NCBI GenBank assembly: GCA_020693225.1
Contig: JAIMJL010000011.1
Location: 1-42,241, forward strand
Origin: Sandarakinorhabdus sp.
GTDB lineage: Bacteria; Pseudomonadota; Alphaproteobacteria; Sphingomonadales; Sphingomonadaceae
Direction: 5' to 3'
DNA length: 42,241 bases
Shown piece by piece: positions 1 through 8,689 of the stretch (positions within the stretch are counted from its first letter, which is position 1; each line of letters begins with the position of its first letter). A model generated the notes under the pieces. That model had not been told where the DNA came from and ran no database searches. It saw nothing but the letters and a program-made list of their open reading frames with translations. The translations under genes were made by a program, and so were the position numbers.

Positions 1-2961
1 GGTGAACAGTCCGGAGGACTGGTCGGTCACATACAGCCCGGTGGTCGCGTTGTTGTCCGTGATGTTCTGGATGAAGCCGCGGAGGAACCAGCGGTCGTCC
101 GGCCCGTTCAGCTGGATTTGCGCATTCATCACCGAATAGGATGGCACCCGGTTGATCGGGCCATTGAAGATGTTGCCATAGCTTTCGCCGGTAAACGCCA
201 GATCCCAGCGCGGCACGATGGTCATGCCGTTGCCCATTTCCTGCGTCCACTGCACGCCAACCGAGGCCTTCACCGTCGGTGCCTGCGGCAGCTTGTTGCC
301 CTTCAGATTGACCTCAACACCTGCCGCCAGAACATCCACTGCGGCCGTCGTCGGGAAGGCCGGGTTCAGCAAGGCGCTGCAGATGCTGAACGCGCCCAAG
401 GCCCCGTTCACGCCACTGTCGCCCGGGAAAGCGGTCGGTGCCCGCAAAGCCCCACCAAGGCCGACCGCATTCACCAGCGCCACATGGTCGCGCGCCGCCG
501 TGCTTCCGGCCGCCTTCGGCACAACCGCGCAGTTCGAGCCGTTGGTGATGTCCTTCACGATCACCGCATCGCTGCGGCCGCCGGAAGGATCGCGCGGATT
601 GGAAAGATATTTGTCCTGCGAGACTTCGGTGTGCAGCCACGACAGCCCGATATTGATCGCCAGCGGCGGGATCGGCCGGGCGATCGCCTCAACTTCCAAC
701 CCATAGATGTTGGCGTCCACATTGTCGTTCACCGAGGTGCGTGCCACGATCCGGCTGAGCTGCAGGCCCTGATATTTGTAGTAGAAGGCCGTCATGTTCA
801 GCTGCAACGTGCCATCCAGAAAGCGGTTCTTCGAACCGATTTCAAAGGCATCGATGAACTCCGGCGCGAACGTGTCCACCACTTCGAAGATCGGTTGCAG
901 CGGCGGGTTGATGCCGCCCGACTTGTAGCCGCGCGAATAGGAGAAATAGAGCAGATTCTCGTCAGTGATCCGCCAGTCCGCCACAAAGCGCCCGGTGAAC
1001 TCGCTGAAACTCACATTGCGCTCCTGGTAAGCCTCGCACCCGGCCACCGAGCCGATTGCACCCGGAATCCCGGTCGCATTGGTGCCGCCGATCGGGGTGG
1101 TGGGGCAGCGCGTCACCGGGTCGGCGTCGAAGCCGGCACCAAAGGGTGTATCGAAGGCGTCCTGCGCGCTGGTCGGGATCAGGAAACTTGCCAGCGTCGA
1201 ACGGGCGCGCACATATTTGTCATCGTTGTTGTAGCGCAGGCCAACGGTGAACCGCACCGTATCGCTGGCATCGAAATAGGCCTCACCGAAGATGCCATAG
1301 GATTTCAGCGTGAACTGATCCGTGTTGTTGCGGAACATCGGCGGTCCAAGATACGTCGTGGGGAAGGCCGTATTGCCTGCAGCCTGATTGCCGATGAATG
1401 AAGCCGCGCCCAAAACCCCAGAAAGATAATCGATACCGAACGAATTCACATAATAGCTGTTTTCGCTCACATCGACCCGGTTGTAGATCGCGCCCAGCAG
1501 GAAGTTGAACTTGCTGTCCCAATCAGACGACACAATGCCTTCAACCGTCCAGCCCTTCAGCTTCTGGTTCGAGCGATCATAGTCCTGCGGAGTTGCATCG
1601 CAGAAGCTGTTGCCGTTGAAAATTCCGGTTCCGGTTTCTTCCGACTGCGAGGTGCAATACACGCCGCCAGCCGCGCCTTGCGGCAGGATTGCATTGTAAA
1701 ACGGCGAAAAGGCAGCATCGAACAGCGGCCCTGCCGCGCCATTGGCATAAGCCCCCAGCAAGCCCAGACCAGGCGCATAGCCGGCCGCGTTCTGCACGGT
1801 CAGGTTGTAATCCTGCTGAGAATCGACCGAATTTTCCTGATATTGCCCGGAAAGCTTGGCCTTGATGCCACCGAAATCATGCTCGATCTTGCCCTGGATC
1901 TGCAATTCGTCGGCAAAATAGCGTGGCGTGTAGTCGGTGTTCACCTGCCGCACATCGCGCGGGTTCACATTGTTCGCATAGGCATCCGGCCCATACAGGC
2001 TGCCAAGACCCAGTCCGCTGAAGCTCGGCCCCAGCGCGCCCGTCCCAACCGCCAGAAATTCCCGCGACGTCAATGTTCCAACGAAGGTGGAGTTGGCATT
2101 CGTATGCTCAAAGGCCGTCCGCCCCGGCAGGCAGCCCAGCACCCCGGTCGGGTCGCGCTGGCACAGCTGCTTCTGGATCCGCATCCGGTCGTCGTCCTCT
2201 CGGAAATAATAGCCCATCAAATCGATCGTCGTGTTGTCGGTCGGTTCCCACCGCGCCGAACCGCGGATGGCATACATGTCACGGCCATCGATGTCGGTAT
2301 TGTTGAACAGATTCTCGGTATAGCCGTCGCGCTTCAGGTAAAAGCCCGCCAGCCGCACGGCAAAACGATCGCCCAGCGGCACATTCACCATGCCGGTCAC
2401 GCGGATTTCGTTGTAATTGCCATAGCCGAACTCGCCGCTGGCCTTCAGCCCGCTCATGTCCGGCTTGGCGGTCACAAAGTTAACCACGCCCGAAGTCGCG
2501 TTGCGGCCAAACAGCGTGCCCTGCGGCCCGCGCAACACTTCCACCCGGTCCAGATCGAAATATTCGGTCTCGAAAATGCGCGTCGCAAACAGCGGCAGAT
2601 CGTTCAGGTGGATGGCGGTCGCGCTGTCGCAGGTCACCCCAACACACAGATCGCCCACGCCGCGGATGGTGAAGCTCGCACCGGTAAAATTGCCCTTGGA
2701 AAAGGTCACGTTCGGCAGTGTCAGCTGCAGCTGGCTGGCATTGTTGATCTGCTTTTCCGTCAGCGCCTCGGCGCTGAACGCCGAAACCGCGATCGGCACA
2801 TCCTGCAGGCTTTGCGCCTGCCGCTGCGCCGTCACGATGATATCCTCCACACCGCTGCTGGCGACAGTCGACTCCTGCGCAAACGCCGCGCCCGCCAAAA
2901 GGCCCGACAGCGAAACCGCCGAAACACATGCAGCCCTGAGCGCCTTAACCGATTTCTTCAT
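1..2961 (-). CDS. TonB-dependent outer-membrane receptor, 3' end cut by window edge
   Basis: Outer-membrane beta-barrel importer energised by TonB/ExbBD. The frame is open for 987 codons from the ATG at 2961 to base 1, with no internal stop; only the last few barrel residues lie outside. Residues 1-28 are a signal peptide ending AFA. A TonB-box-like EDIIVTAQ follows near residue 40. The plug domain is recognisable by VPIAVSAFSAEAL, the FTIRGVG segment and RVEVLRGPQGTLFGRNATSG. The rest is barrel with many aromatic strands (for example LLYFSYSRGYKSGG), and NITDNN close to the left edge is typical of the C-terminal region. GGAGG lies 8 nt before the start. Sphingomonads carry dozens of such receptors. 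The substrate cannot be read from sequence, and no siderophore, sugar or vitamin genes flank it. Family call is firm; substrate unknown. Confidence 0.95.
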   Translation of the reverse strand, partial: MKKSVKALRAACVSAVSLSGLLAGAAFAQESTVASSGVEDIIVTAQRQAQSLQDVPIAVSAFSAEALTEKQINNASQLQLTLPNVTFSKGNFTGASFTIRGVGDLCVGVTCDSATAIHLNDLPLFATRIFETEYFDLDRVEVLRGPQGTLFGRNATSGVVNFVTAKPDMSGLKASGEFGYGNYNEIRVTGMVNVPLGDRFAVRLAGFYLKRDGYTENLFNNTDIDGRDMYAIRGSARWEPTDNTTIDLMGYYFREDDDRMRIQKQLCQRDPTGVLGCLPGRTAFEHTNANSTFVGTLTSREFLAVGTGALGPSFSGLGLGSLYGPDAYANNVNPRDVRQVNTDYTPRYFADELQIQGKIEHDFGGIKAKLSGQYQENSVDSQQDYNLTVQNAAGYAPGLGLLGAYANGAAGPLFDAAFSPFYNAILPQGAAGGVYCTSQSEETGTGIFNGNSFCDATPQDYDRSNQKLKGWTVEGIVSSDWDSKFNFLLGAIYNRVDVSENSYYVNSFGIDYLSGVLGAASFIGNQAAGNTAFPTTYLGPPMFRNNTDQFTLKSYGIFGEAYFDASDTVRFTVGLRYNNDDKYVRARSTLASFLIPTSAQDAFDTPFGAGFDADPVTRCPTTPIGGTNATGIPGAIGSVAGCEAYQERNVSFSEFTGRFVADWRITDENLLYFSYSRGYKSGGINPPLQPIFEVVDTFAPEFIDAFEIGSKNRFLDGTLQLNMTAFYYKYQGLQLSRIVARTSVNDNVDANIYGLEVEAIARPIPPLAINIGLSWLHTEVSQDKYLSNPRDPSGGRSDAVIVKDITNGSNCAVVPKAAGSTAARDHVALVNAVGLGGALRAPTAFPGDSGVNGALGAFSICSALLNPAFPTTAAVDVLAAGVEVNLKGNKLPQAPTVKASVGVQWTQEMGNGMTIVPRWDLAFTGESYGNIFNGPINRVPSYSVMNAQIQLNGPDDRWFLRGFIQNITDNNATTGLYVTDQSSGLFT

Positions 2962-3232
2962 GCAACCATCCTCCCAAACCGATGGCCAGGGGACGATAGC
3001 GACCTCGGGATGCGCCGGCCGAGCCAGCGCTTGCCGCTCCTTGCCGGCGGCTCTCCCTCATTGCCGATCCTCCCCAGGCCGACAGACGTATACAATCAGG
3101 GCCTTGCCCCCTTGTCCAGCCAGATGGAAGCAAATTCCTTCATCGTCGCAACGATGGGTCACCCTGTCACATTTCGGCAACGGCGGCGCGGGTTTGAGAT
3201 CGCCCCGTCGCGCGGCCCCGCGAAGCCGAAAC

Positions 3233-3640
3233 CTACCGCTTCTTTGCCTTCACCATCGGAATCACCCGCGACACCCGGCATTCCCCGCCAGCGCGCCCCA
3301 CGATCCGGTCCTGCGCGCAGATTTTGCCTGCCTGCGCCTGGTTGTAGTAAAATCCGCCATAATAGCTCAGCTGCGGGCACTGGCTCTGCAATTGCAGCCG
3401 CCAGCGCGCACCACCCTTCATCACCAGCTCCACCGTGCGCGGGTTGATCACCACCGCGCCGGCAATCCGGTCCGCCTCCACGCAGGTGCCGCGGCTGGAT
3501 TTGCCCGGCACCCACTGCTCCTGCGCCCGCGAAGGCGAGTGCGGTGCCACCGGCACCCGCCCCACCTGGGCAATGGCGGCAGGCGCAAAGGCAGATAGCG
3601 AAAGGGCAAGCAGCAGCGCCGCGCGTCCCGCGCGCACCAC
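3233..3640 (-). CDS. small exported protein of unknown function (DUF6491-like)
   Basis: About 135 residues. A hydrophobic leader (ALLLALSLSAFAPAAIAQ) indicates export to the periplasm. The mature part has paired cysteines (GTCVEADRI, QSQCPQLSYY, KICAQDRI, ECRV) and a small beta-rich layout. It reminds me of the DUF6491-type proteins common in sphingomonads and xanthomonads, but that is by eye only. The start is uncertain: the frame has no ATG. A TTG at 3703 would give 156 residues with a charged pre-leader, whereas tandem GTG codons at 3640/3637 give a normal signal peptide, so I prefer 3640. It stands alone on the minus strand between the receptor and a methyltransferase-like gene. No function proposed. 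Confidence 0.7.
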   Translation of the reverse strand: MVRAGRAALLLALSLSAFAPAAIAQVGRVPVAPHSPSRAQEQWVPGKSSRGTCVEADRIAGAVVINPRTVELVMKGGARWRLQLQSQCPQLSYYGGFYYNQAQAGKICAQDRIVGRAGGECRVSRVIPMVKAKKR

Positions 3641-3760
3641 AACCCGCCCATATCGCTCGCACCGTATCACGCCGCGCCGCACTTTCGTTTCACAAGTCCG
3701 CAAAGCGGCGGTCTTGACCCCGCCGCCTTGAACAGGCCGTGAACCTTTCGAATGGCGCGC

Positions 3761-4615
3761 CTATTGCGCCGGCTTCACAAACTTCAGTGTCATCCGGTCG
3801 CTCTCGCCGATCGCGGTATATTTCTCGCGGTCGGTATCACCCAGCCGGTAGTTCGGCGGCAAAGTCCACACGCCCTTGGCATGGTCCGCCGTGTCCTTGG
3901 GGTTGGCATTCACCTCGCTCGATGCCGCCAGCTTGAAGCCCGCCGCCTCGGCCAGCCGCACCACTTCGCTCACCTTCACATAGCCGCTGTTGCGCGCCGC
4001 CTCGGTGTCGGCCCGGTCTTCCGGCATGCGGTGCTCCACCACACCCAGCACCCCGCCCGGCTTCAGCGCAGTGTAAAAGCTGCGGAACGCCTCATCGGCA
4101 AAGCCGGCGCCGATCCAGTTGTGCACATTGCGGAAGGTCAGCACCATGTCGGCAGACCCTGGTGCTGCGATATTGCCGCCGATGCCCTTGCCAAAACTCG
4201 TTACCGCCGACTTGCCATAGAGTTCGGGATTGGCCGCCAGCATATCCTTGAACGCCGCGCGCTGCTTTTGCGCCCCCGCCGATCCCGCCGGATTGTTGTG
4301 CGCGGCAATATACAACCCCTTGCCATTCAACACCGGCGCCAGGATCTGCGAGTACCAGCCCGCCCCCGGCGAAATCTCCACCACCGTCTGATCCGGAGTC
4401 AGCCCGAAAAACAGCAATGTCTCCTTCGGATGGCGATAGGCATCGCGCGCCTTGTTCGCATCGCTGCGATGCGCGCCGGCAATCGCTGCATCCAGCTTCG
4501 CCGCCGTTATTGCTGCCACATCGGATTCCGGCGCCATCGGCTTCGCCGCCTTCGCCATCAACGGAGCCGAAACAAGCGCAATCGCCGTCGCCGCCAGAAA
4601 GTGCACAAGCCGCAT
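3761..4615 (-). CDS. exported class I SAM-dependent methyltransferase-like protein
   Basis: 284 residues. The ATG at 4615 is preceded by GGGGAG and opens a signal peptide (HFLAATAIALVSAPLMAKA). The mature protein has a Rossmann-type SAM-binding motif VVEISPGAGWYSQILAPVL and the later class I features DMVLTFRNVHNW and ALKPGGVLGVVEHR. In-frame codons continue upstream, but that extension is low-complexity and would bury the leader. Proteins of this type are widespread in proteobacteria as predicted methyltransferases, and I know of no assigned substrate. The oddity is the combination of an export signal with a SAM-dependent fold, since SAM is not known to be available in the periplasm. A second exported paralogue-like gene lies at 38957-39685. 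The neighbours do not suggest a pathway. Confidence 0.85.
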   Translation of the reverse strand: MRLVHFLAATAIALVSAPLMAKAAKPMAPESDVAAITAAKLDAAIAGAHRSDANKARDAYRHPKETLLFFGLTPDQTVVEISPGAGWYSQILAPVLNGKGLYIAAHNNPAGSAGAQKQRAAFKDMLAANPELYGKSAVTSFGKGIGGNIAAPGSADMVLTFRNVHNWIGAGFADEAFRSFYTALKPGGVLGVVEHRMPEDRADTEAARNSGYVKVSEVVRLAEAAGFKLAASSEVNANPKDTADHAKGVWTLPPNYRLGDTDREKYTAIGESDRMTLKFVKPAQ

Positions 4616-4702
4616 GAAAAATCTCCCCTTGGCCGCGCCCCGGTGGCACAACCTCTCTACAGCCTCGCAAAATAGGAAGAAGCCGCGCAAGAGCAAGCAC
4701 CG

Positions 4703-4900
4703 ATGACCGCGCAAGCCACATTGACCCTCGCCGCCCTCGCATTCGCCCTGCTCGTCACCAGCGGCGCCCTGAACGCCCGCCGCGGCATCGGCCGATGGTC
4801 GCTGGTGCCGTGGGACTATGTGATGATGTTGTCGGCCCTCGCACTCATCGCGCTCGCCGCCCACGCGGCTGTGCTGTGGCGGGATGGCGGGTTCGGCTAA
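4703..4900 (+). CDS. small membrane protein of unknown function
   Basis: 65 residues, divergent from the methyltransferase-like gene. It has two predicted membrane segments: residues 3-22 (LTLAALAFALLVTSGAL) and about 36-58 (WDYVMMLSALALIALAAHAAV), joined by a short basic loop (NARRGIGRW). This layout (N-terminal helix, Arg-rich turn, second helix, short polar tail) looks like a genuine inner-membrane miniprotein rather than a chance frame. There is no strong Shine-Dalgarno sequence before the ATG. A REP-like palindrome begins 16 bases after the stop. I do not recognise the family. Confidence 0.55.
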   Translation: MTAQATLTLAALAFALLVTSGALNARRGIGRWSLVPWDYVMMLSALALIALAAHAAVLWRDGGFG

Positions 4901-4915
4901 CCATCACGGAAGAAT

Positions 4916-4952
4916 GGCCTCCGGCGGCCGGGGCCTCAGGCCCCAAACCCCG
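4916..4952. repeat. REP-like palindromic element, single copy
   Basis: A head GGCCTCCGGCGG is followed by a tight palindrome (GGGGCCT, one central base, AGGCCCC) and a tail AAACCCC. The same arrangement of GCCTCCGG head, odd-centred GC hairpin and CCC tail recurs at 16125-16163, inverted at 16270-16308, and at 39691-39726. It lies in the intergenic space between the small membrane ORF and the cell wall hydrolase. Confidence 0.6.
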
Positions 4953-5040
4953 ATATGTGTGCCGGCTTTTCAATTGGCGGATTCGACCAATCCGAACCAT
5001 TTGCATGCCTGCGGCGCTTGCTGGTCTGGCACACTCTTTC

Positions 5041-5063
5041 GTCACCCCGTGCTTGACACGGGG
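5041..5063. repeat. short intergenic palindrome (CCCCGTG / CACGGGG)
   Basis: GTCA is followed by a perfect 7-bp inverted repeat, CCCCGTG and CACGGGG, around CTTGA. It sits just past the stop codon of the minus-strand hydrolase gene. Palindromes of the form GTCA-CCCG-NCTTGAN-CGGG are common dispersed intergenic repeats in alphaproteobacteria, as I recall. It could act as a weak transcript end for the hydrolase, but there is no T-run. Confidence 0.45.
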
Positions 5064-5078
5064 CAAGGCTGAAGCAGC

Positions 5079-5753
5079 CTAGCGATAGAAGACGTGGTTC
5101 CCCACCGCCGCGATCCGCCGCATTTTCCAGCCCGGGTTCACCCGCGTGGCGTGAAAGTGCGTCGCGCCCTGCGCCACTTCCGGCCACTGGTCGGCCAGCG
5201 CGATGGCGGCGATGGCTTGCGCCACGTCCCATTGCTGGGCGGTGACCGGAGCCGGCAACTTGCCGCCGCGCACAAAGGAAAATTGCTTCGGCGCTTTCAC
5301 AACGTCGCAGATGGTCTTGCCAAAACGGCCGCTTTCCACCCGGTTCAGGATCACCTGCGCCACCGCCAGCTGGCCATCCAGAGGTTCACCCTTGGATTCC
5401 CAATACACAGCCGTTGCCAGGCACTTAAAATCTTCGCCCATGCGCGCGTCGGCTTCGGCGCGGATTTCAGCCACCAGCGCCGACAGGTCGCGCGGCTTTG
5501 CGGGAAGCTGGGCCAGCTCGATGTCGGGTGCATGCACAACGATGGTCGATTCATCCGACGGAATGACCATCGGCGCCGCTGGAATTTCGATTTCGTCAAA
5601 CTGAACCACGGGCTCGTCGACCGAAGAAAACAGGGCGCCATTGCGGCCCATGTCGGGGGCTTCGCCGGCCGCCAGAAGGATTGCTCCAAGGCCAAGGGCT
5701 GCTGCAACCCGAAACAACATTTGCATCCACATACTCATCATTCGCGCGATCAT
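5079..5753 (-). CDS. cell wall hydrolase, SleB/Hydrolase_2 family
   Basis: 224 residues. A membrane/signal segment lies near the N-terminus (MLFRVAAALGLGAILLAAG), then a linker of about 70 residues, then the Hydrolase_2 domain from about residue 105. The hallmark segment is present: CLATAVYWESKGEPLDGQ with the catalytic glutamate, VAQVILNRVESGRFGKTICD, FSFV, and a C-terminal GATHFHATRVNPGW. The family (SleB, CwlJ and proteobacterial relatives) cleaves peptidoglycan; in non-sporulating alphaproteobacteria it is thought to act in cell wall remodelling. Several in-frame ATGs cluster at the 5' end (5753, 5741, 5738), so the exact start is uncertain. The gene is monocistronic, with about 170 bp of non-coding DNA upstream. 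Confidence 0.88.
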   Translation of the reverse strand: MIARMMSMWMQMLFRVAAALGLGAILLAAGEAPDMGRNGALFSSVDEPVVQFDEIEIPAAPMVIPSDESTIVVHAPDIELAQLPAKPRDLSALVAEIRAEADARMGEDFKCLATAVYWESKGEPLDGQLAVAQVILNRVESGRFGKTICDVVKAPKQFSFVRGGKLPAPVTAQQWDVAQAIAAIALADQWPEVAQGATHFHATRVNPGWKMRRIAAVGNHVFYR

Positions 5754-5922
5754 GGGGCTGTCCGTGCAGGGCCTGGCGACTCAATTTTTGCGTTATCAGG
5801 GCGTGCAACAGACGCGAAAGCGCGGTTTCCACTCCAGCCTTCCTGCCCGGGAAAGCCGACGCATCCAGCCCTTCAGGCCATCACAGTGCGCAAATTCGCC
5901 CTCGTTCATCCGCCCGAAAGGG

Positions 5923-6258
5923 TCAAGCAGCAGCGGGCAATCCCGGGACGAACCGTGCCGGATCGGCGATATCCAGTTCGATGATCCAGATATCCGGATC
6001 GAATCGTTGCTGCTTTGCAGCATAGTCCGCAACCGCTGCTTCCCCTTCTGCCGCGCACCGCCAGACCGGTGCACCATCCAGCGATGGCATTTTCTCGAAC
6101 GCCGCCACGCCATCCGCCCGGCGGTGCAGAATAATCAGCGCGCTGCCCCAGGCATTGCCTCGCCGAATCACGGTCGCAAAGCCACCCGCACTGTTTACCA
6201 TCCGCAGCAATGCCGGCACCAGCGTGCTGGCCGGCAAGGGCGGGCCTTCTTCGCTCAT
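5923..6258 (-). CDS. DUF1491 family protein
   Basis: 111 residues. It starts at the ATG at 6258, inside an ATGA overlap with the ptsN stop codon, so the two are probably translationally coupled. The family is recognised by STLVPALLRMVNSAGGFATV near the N-terminus, SALIILHRR in the middle, and the conserved C-terminal DPDIWIIELDIADPARF. DUF1491 is an alphaproteobacterial family of short cytoplasmic proteins; I know of no assigned function. A longer open frame to 6657 exists, but it runs antisense-like through ptsN and has no leader or family features. Its position directly after ptsN and hpf suggests a role in the same growth-state or nitrogen-related unit, which is only inference. Confidence 0.85.
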   Translation of the reverse strand: MSEEGPPLPASTLVPALLRMVNSAGGFATVIRRGNAWGSALIILHRRADGVAAFEKMPSLDGAPVWRCAAEGEAAVADYAAKQQRFDPDIWIIELDIADPARFVPGLPAAA

Positions 6259-6731
6259 GCAGCAGAGCGCGCCGGAAGCAGCGGTCCGGCCAGCAGCGCC
6301 CACAGCGCCGACCCGTCCGCCGCACCGCGCAGCTTGGCAACCAGCGCCCGGTCGCGCAGCATCCGGCTGATCCGCGCCAGCGCCTTCAAATGCTCCACAC
6401 CCGGCTCGGCCGGCCCGATCAGCACAAACAGCAGATCCACCGGCCGCGAATCGATTGCCTCCCAGTCCACCGGCTTTGCCAGCCGCAAAACGCCGGCATG
6501 CATCCGCGCGAGCCCCGCCACCCGGCCATGCGGGATAGCGCAGCCATTGCCAAAGCCGGTCGTGCCAAGCTCCTCGCGCGCGGCAAGAGCGGCCGCAATC
6601 GCCGCAGCGCGCATCCCCGACGCCCGCGCCAGCATGTCCGCAGCCCGCTGGAAGCACGCCTTTTTCGTCGCCGCCCGCACGTCGGTTTGCGTCGCCTCGG
6701 CGCTCAAAATGTCCGCGATATCCATGGCCAT
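6255..6731 (-). CDS. ptsN: PTS system nitrogen-regulatory IIA component (EIIA-Ntr)
   Basis: 158 residues, a normal length. It is a phosphoacceptor of the nitrogen-related phosphotransferase system (PtsP-NPr-EIIANtr) and regulates potassium transport, nitrogen and stress responses by protein contact. The PTS EIIA type 2 signature is clear: EELGTTGFGNGCAIPHGRV contains the phosphorylated histidine (His68), and PVDLLFVLIGP and HLKALARISRMLRD follow. It is transcribed after hpf with a 38-bp gap and overlaps the DUF1491 gene by 4 nt. In many proteobacteria hpf and ptsN form one unit, often with rpoN upstream; rpoN is not in this window. Two ATGs (6731 and 6725) are possible starts. Confidence 0.95.
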   Translation of the reverse strand: MAMDIADILSAEATQTDVRAATKKACFQRAADMLARASGMRAAAIAAALAAREELGTTGFGNGCAIPHGRVAGLARMHAGVLRLAKPVDWEAIDSRPVDLLFVLIGPAEPGVEHLKALARISRMLRDRALVAKLRGAADGSALWALLAGPLLPARSAA

Positions 6732-6769
6732 GTCATAACGCGCGAAGCCGTGAAAAGCCTTAGCTTCGG

Positions 6770-7351
6770 TCAGCCGCGCGGCTCCACCCAGCCGATATTC
6801 CCGTCCTCCCGGCGATAGACCATGTTCAAGGCGCCGGTCCCGCTGTTCTTGAACAACAGCGCGGTGGTGTTGCGCAAATCCAGCATCATCACCGCATCCG
6901 AAACGCTGGCATCCGGGATATCCACCTTGGTCTCCGCAATGGTCAGCGGCATGTCCGGCGCCGCATCGTCATCAGCCGCGGCTTCGAAAATCCGATAGTC
7001 GGCATTCTCCAGCGGCTCCGCCAAGGGCAGCGAGTCCAGCGTCTGCGCGCCATTCTTATCGTTCAGCCGCCGCATATAGCGCCGCAGCTGCTTCTCGATC
7101 CGGTCCGCGGCACCATCAAAGGCCACATTGGCCGGCCCGTGCGCCCGATTGGCACCCTTCAGCACCAGCCCCTGCATCACATGCATCACGATATCGCACT
7201 GAAAACTTTCGTGCGGGCCATTGGACAGCGTCACCTGCGCCCCGATTGCGCGGGAAAAATATTTCGAGGCAATCCCCTCCAGCCGCTCCGAAACATGCTC
7301 CCGAAAGGCGGCACCCGTGTCCACTTGGTGGCCCGATACGCGAATTTCCAT
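6770..7351 (-). CDS. hpf: ribosome hibernation promoting factor, long form
   Basis: 193 residues, the long-HPF length. The N-terminal S30AE/RaiA domain (MEIRVSGHQVDTGAAFREHV to about residue 100, ending IEKQLRRYMRRLNDK) binds the decoding centre. The C-terminal dimerisation domain (about 135-190, with DAVMMLDLRNTTALLFKN and GNIGWVEP) joins two 70S ribosomes into inactive 100S dimers in stationary phase. The ATG at 7351 has a strong AAGGAG 7 nt upstream. It is the first gene of an hpf-ptsN-DUF1491 unit and lies 12 bp after the end of dnaQ on the same strand, so read-through from dnaQ is possible. Confidence 0.96.
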   Translation of the reverse strand: MEIRVSGHQVDTGAAFREHVSERLEGIASKYFSRAIGAQVTLSNGPHESFQCDIVMHVMQGLVLKGANRAHGPANVAFDGAADRIEKQLRRYMRRLNDKNGAQTLDSLPLAEPLENADYRIFEAAADDDAAPDMPLTIAETKVDIPDASVSDAVMMLDLRNTTALLFKNSGTGALNMVYRREDGNIGWVEPRG

Positions 7352-7363
7352 GGCTTCTCTCCT

Positions 7364-8053
7364 TCAGAGCTTCTCAAGCTTGCGCCAAAGCGGATCCGTC
7401 ATCCCGTCAACAAAGGCTGCGTGCGCCAGCATGTCCGCTTCCGGCACCGCAAACACCCGTGCCTCGCGCAGCGCGCGCACGATCGGCGCAGCGTCCGCCG
7501 CCGCCTGCAGCATACCGGCCTCAAACCCGGCAAAGCCGATCTGGCGCCCCCCGGTCAGCTCGACATACACCTCCGCCAGCAGTTCCGAATCGATCAGCGC
7601 GCCATGTTTCACCCGCGCCGACCGATCGATTCCAAAGCGCAGGCACAGCGCATCGAGGGAATGCTTGGCGCCGGGAAACCGCCTGCGTGCCAATTCCAGC
7701 GTATCCACCACCCGGGCCTCGGCAATTTCCGCCAGCCCGGCCTGCGCCAGCTCAGAATTCAGAAAGCGCATGTCGAACGGCGCATTGTGCGCCACCAGGA
7801 TGGAATCTGCCAGAAAGTCCAGCAGTTCGGCAGCCTTCGATGCAAAGGCCGGCTGGCCGGCCAGAAACGCGTCGCCCAGCCCGTGAATTGCCTCGGCCTC
7901 CGGCGGCATCGGTCGCATCGGGTTGAAATAGAGATGCAGGAAGCGCCCGGTCGGCACCCGCTCGTGCATCTCTATCGCGGCAAATTCCACAATGCGGTGC
8001 CCGTCGCGCGGATCCAGCCCTGTGGTCTCGGTATCAAAAACAATTTCACGCAT
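7364..8053 (-). CDS. dnaQ: DNA polymerase III epsilon subunit (3'-5' proofreading exonuclease)
   Basis: 229 residues. It is the proofreading exonuclease of the replicative polymerase core. DEDDh motifs are visible: REIVFDTETTGLD (ExoI, Asp and Glu), LVAHNAPFDMRFLN (ExoII), and KHGALIDSELLAEVY (ExoIII, with the catalytic His and Asp). Start: the ATG at 8053 gives the usual alphaproteobacterial N-terminus; a GTG three codons earlier is also open. It is the last gene of the PPSR-maf-aroE-coaE series, separated from coaE by 48 bp. Its place at the end of this row is the standard order next to alphaproteobacterial origins. Confidence 0.96.
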   Translation of the reverse strand: MREIVFDTETTGLDPRDGHRIVEFAAIEMHERVPTGRFLHLYFNPMRPMPPEAEAIHGLGDAFLAGQPAFASKAAELLDFLADSILVAHNAPFDMRFLNSELAQAGLAEIAEARVVDTLELARRRFPGAKHSLDALCLRFGIDRSARVKHGALIDSELLAEVYVELTGGRQIGFAGFEAGMLQAAADAAPIVRALREARVFAVPEADMLAHAAFVDGMTDPLWRKLEKL

Positions 8054-8101
8054 GCTGCGCACACTATTCGCCCGTTCGCGCGCAGTTTCAAGCCATGCGC
8101 C

Positions 8102-8689
8102 TCAGCCAACCGCGCGCACGATCGCGCGCACCGTGCGCCAGGTCAGCAGCCGCCCGCGCCCCGTCCCGATCACCACATCGGCAAGGGCACGCTTCCGGGC
8201 ATCGGGCATCTGGTTGGCCAGAACGGCGTGAAACTTCGCCTCTGCCATCCCCTCCCGCGCCAGCACCCGCGCCCGCTGCACGCGATAAGGCGCACTCACC
8301 ACCGCCACCAGATCGCACCGCCGCCAGCCGTCCCCCTCCAGCAGCAGCGGCACATCCAGCACCACCGCGCGCCGCCGCGCATGCCGGCGCAAAAACTGTG
8401 TCTGCAAGCCTGCCACTGCCGGATGCACGATCCGCTCCAGCCGCTTCAGCGCCGCTGGGTCGCCAAACACCTTTGCCCCCAGCGCCGCCCGGTCCACGCC
8501 CCCCGCTCCGGTCGTCCCCGGAAATGCCGCCTCGATGGCCGCCAGCGCGCTTCCTCCCGGCCCCTGCACCAGCCGCACCGCCGCATCGGCATCGAAAACC
8601 GGCACCCCCAGCTGCCGGAACATCCGCGCCACCGCCGATTTCCCCATGCCGATCGAGCCGGTCAATCCAATCACCACAGGCCGCTTCAA
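8102..8689 (-). CDS. coaE: dephospho-CoA kinase
   Basis: 195 residues. It catalyses the last step of CoA biosynthesis, ATP-dependent phosphorylation of dephospho-CoA. The Walker A loop GLTGSIGMGKS is at residues 8-18. VFDADAAVR, the CoA-binding segment ERIVHPAV and the lid region VLDVPLLLEG follow, all typical of CoaE. The start is an unusual TTG at 8689 that overlaps the aroE TGA (TTGA); the first plausible alternatives are GTG codons 4-5, which would trim the N-terminal strand. The overlap argues for translational coupling with aroE. Confidence 0.95.
   Translation of the reverse strand: MKRPVVIGLTGSIGMGKSAVARMFRQLGVPVFDADAAVRLVQGPGGSALAAIEAAFPGTTGAGGVDRAALGAKVFGDPAALKRLERIVHPAVAGLQTQFLRRHARRRAVVLDVPLLLEGDGWRRCDLVAVVSAPYRVQRARVLAREGMAEAKFHAVLANQMPDARKRALADVVIGTGRGRLLTWRTVRAIVRAVG

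Noticed and set aside
1678-3447. Long plus-strand open frame of 589 codons opposite the TonB-dependent receptor
   Set aside because: It is an antisense frame produced by high GC content: Arg/His/Pro-rich, no domain, and it covers a well-conserved receptor gene and the non-coding region beyond.
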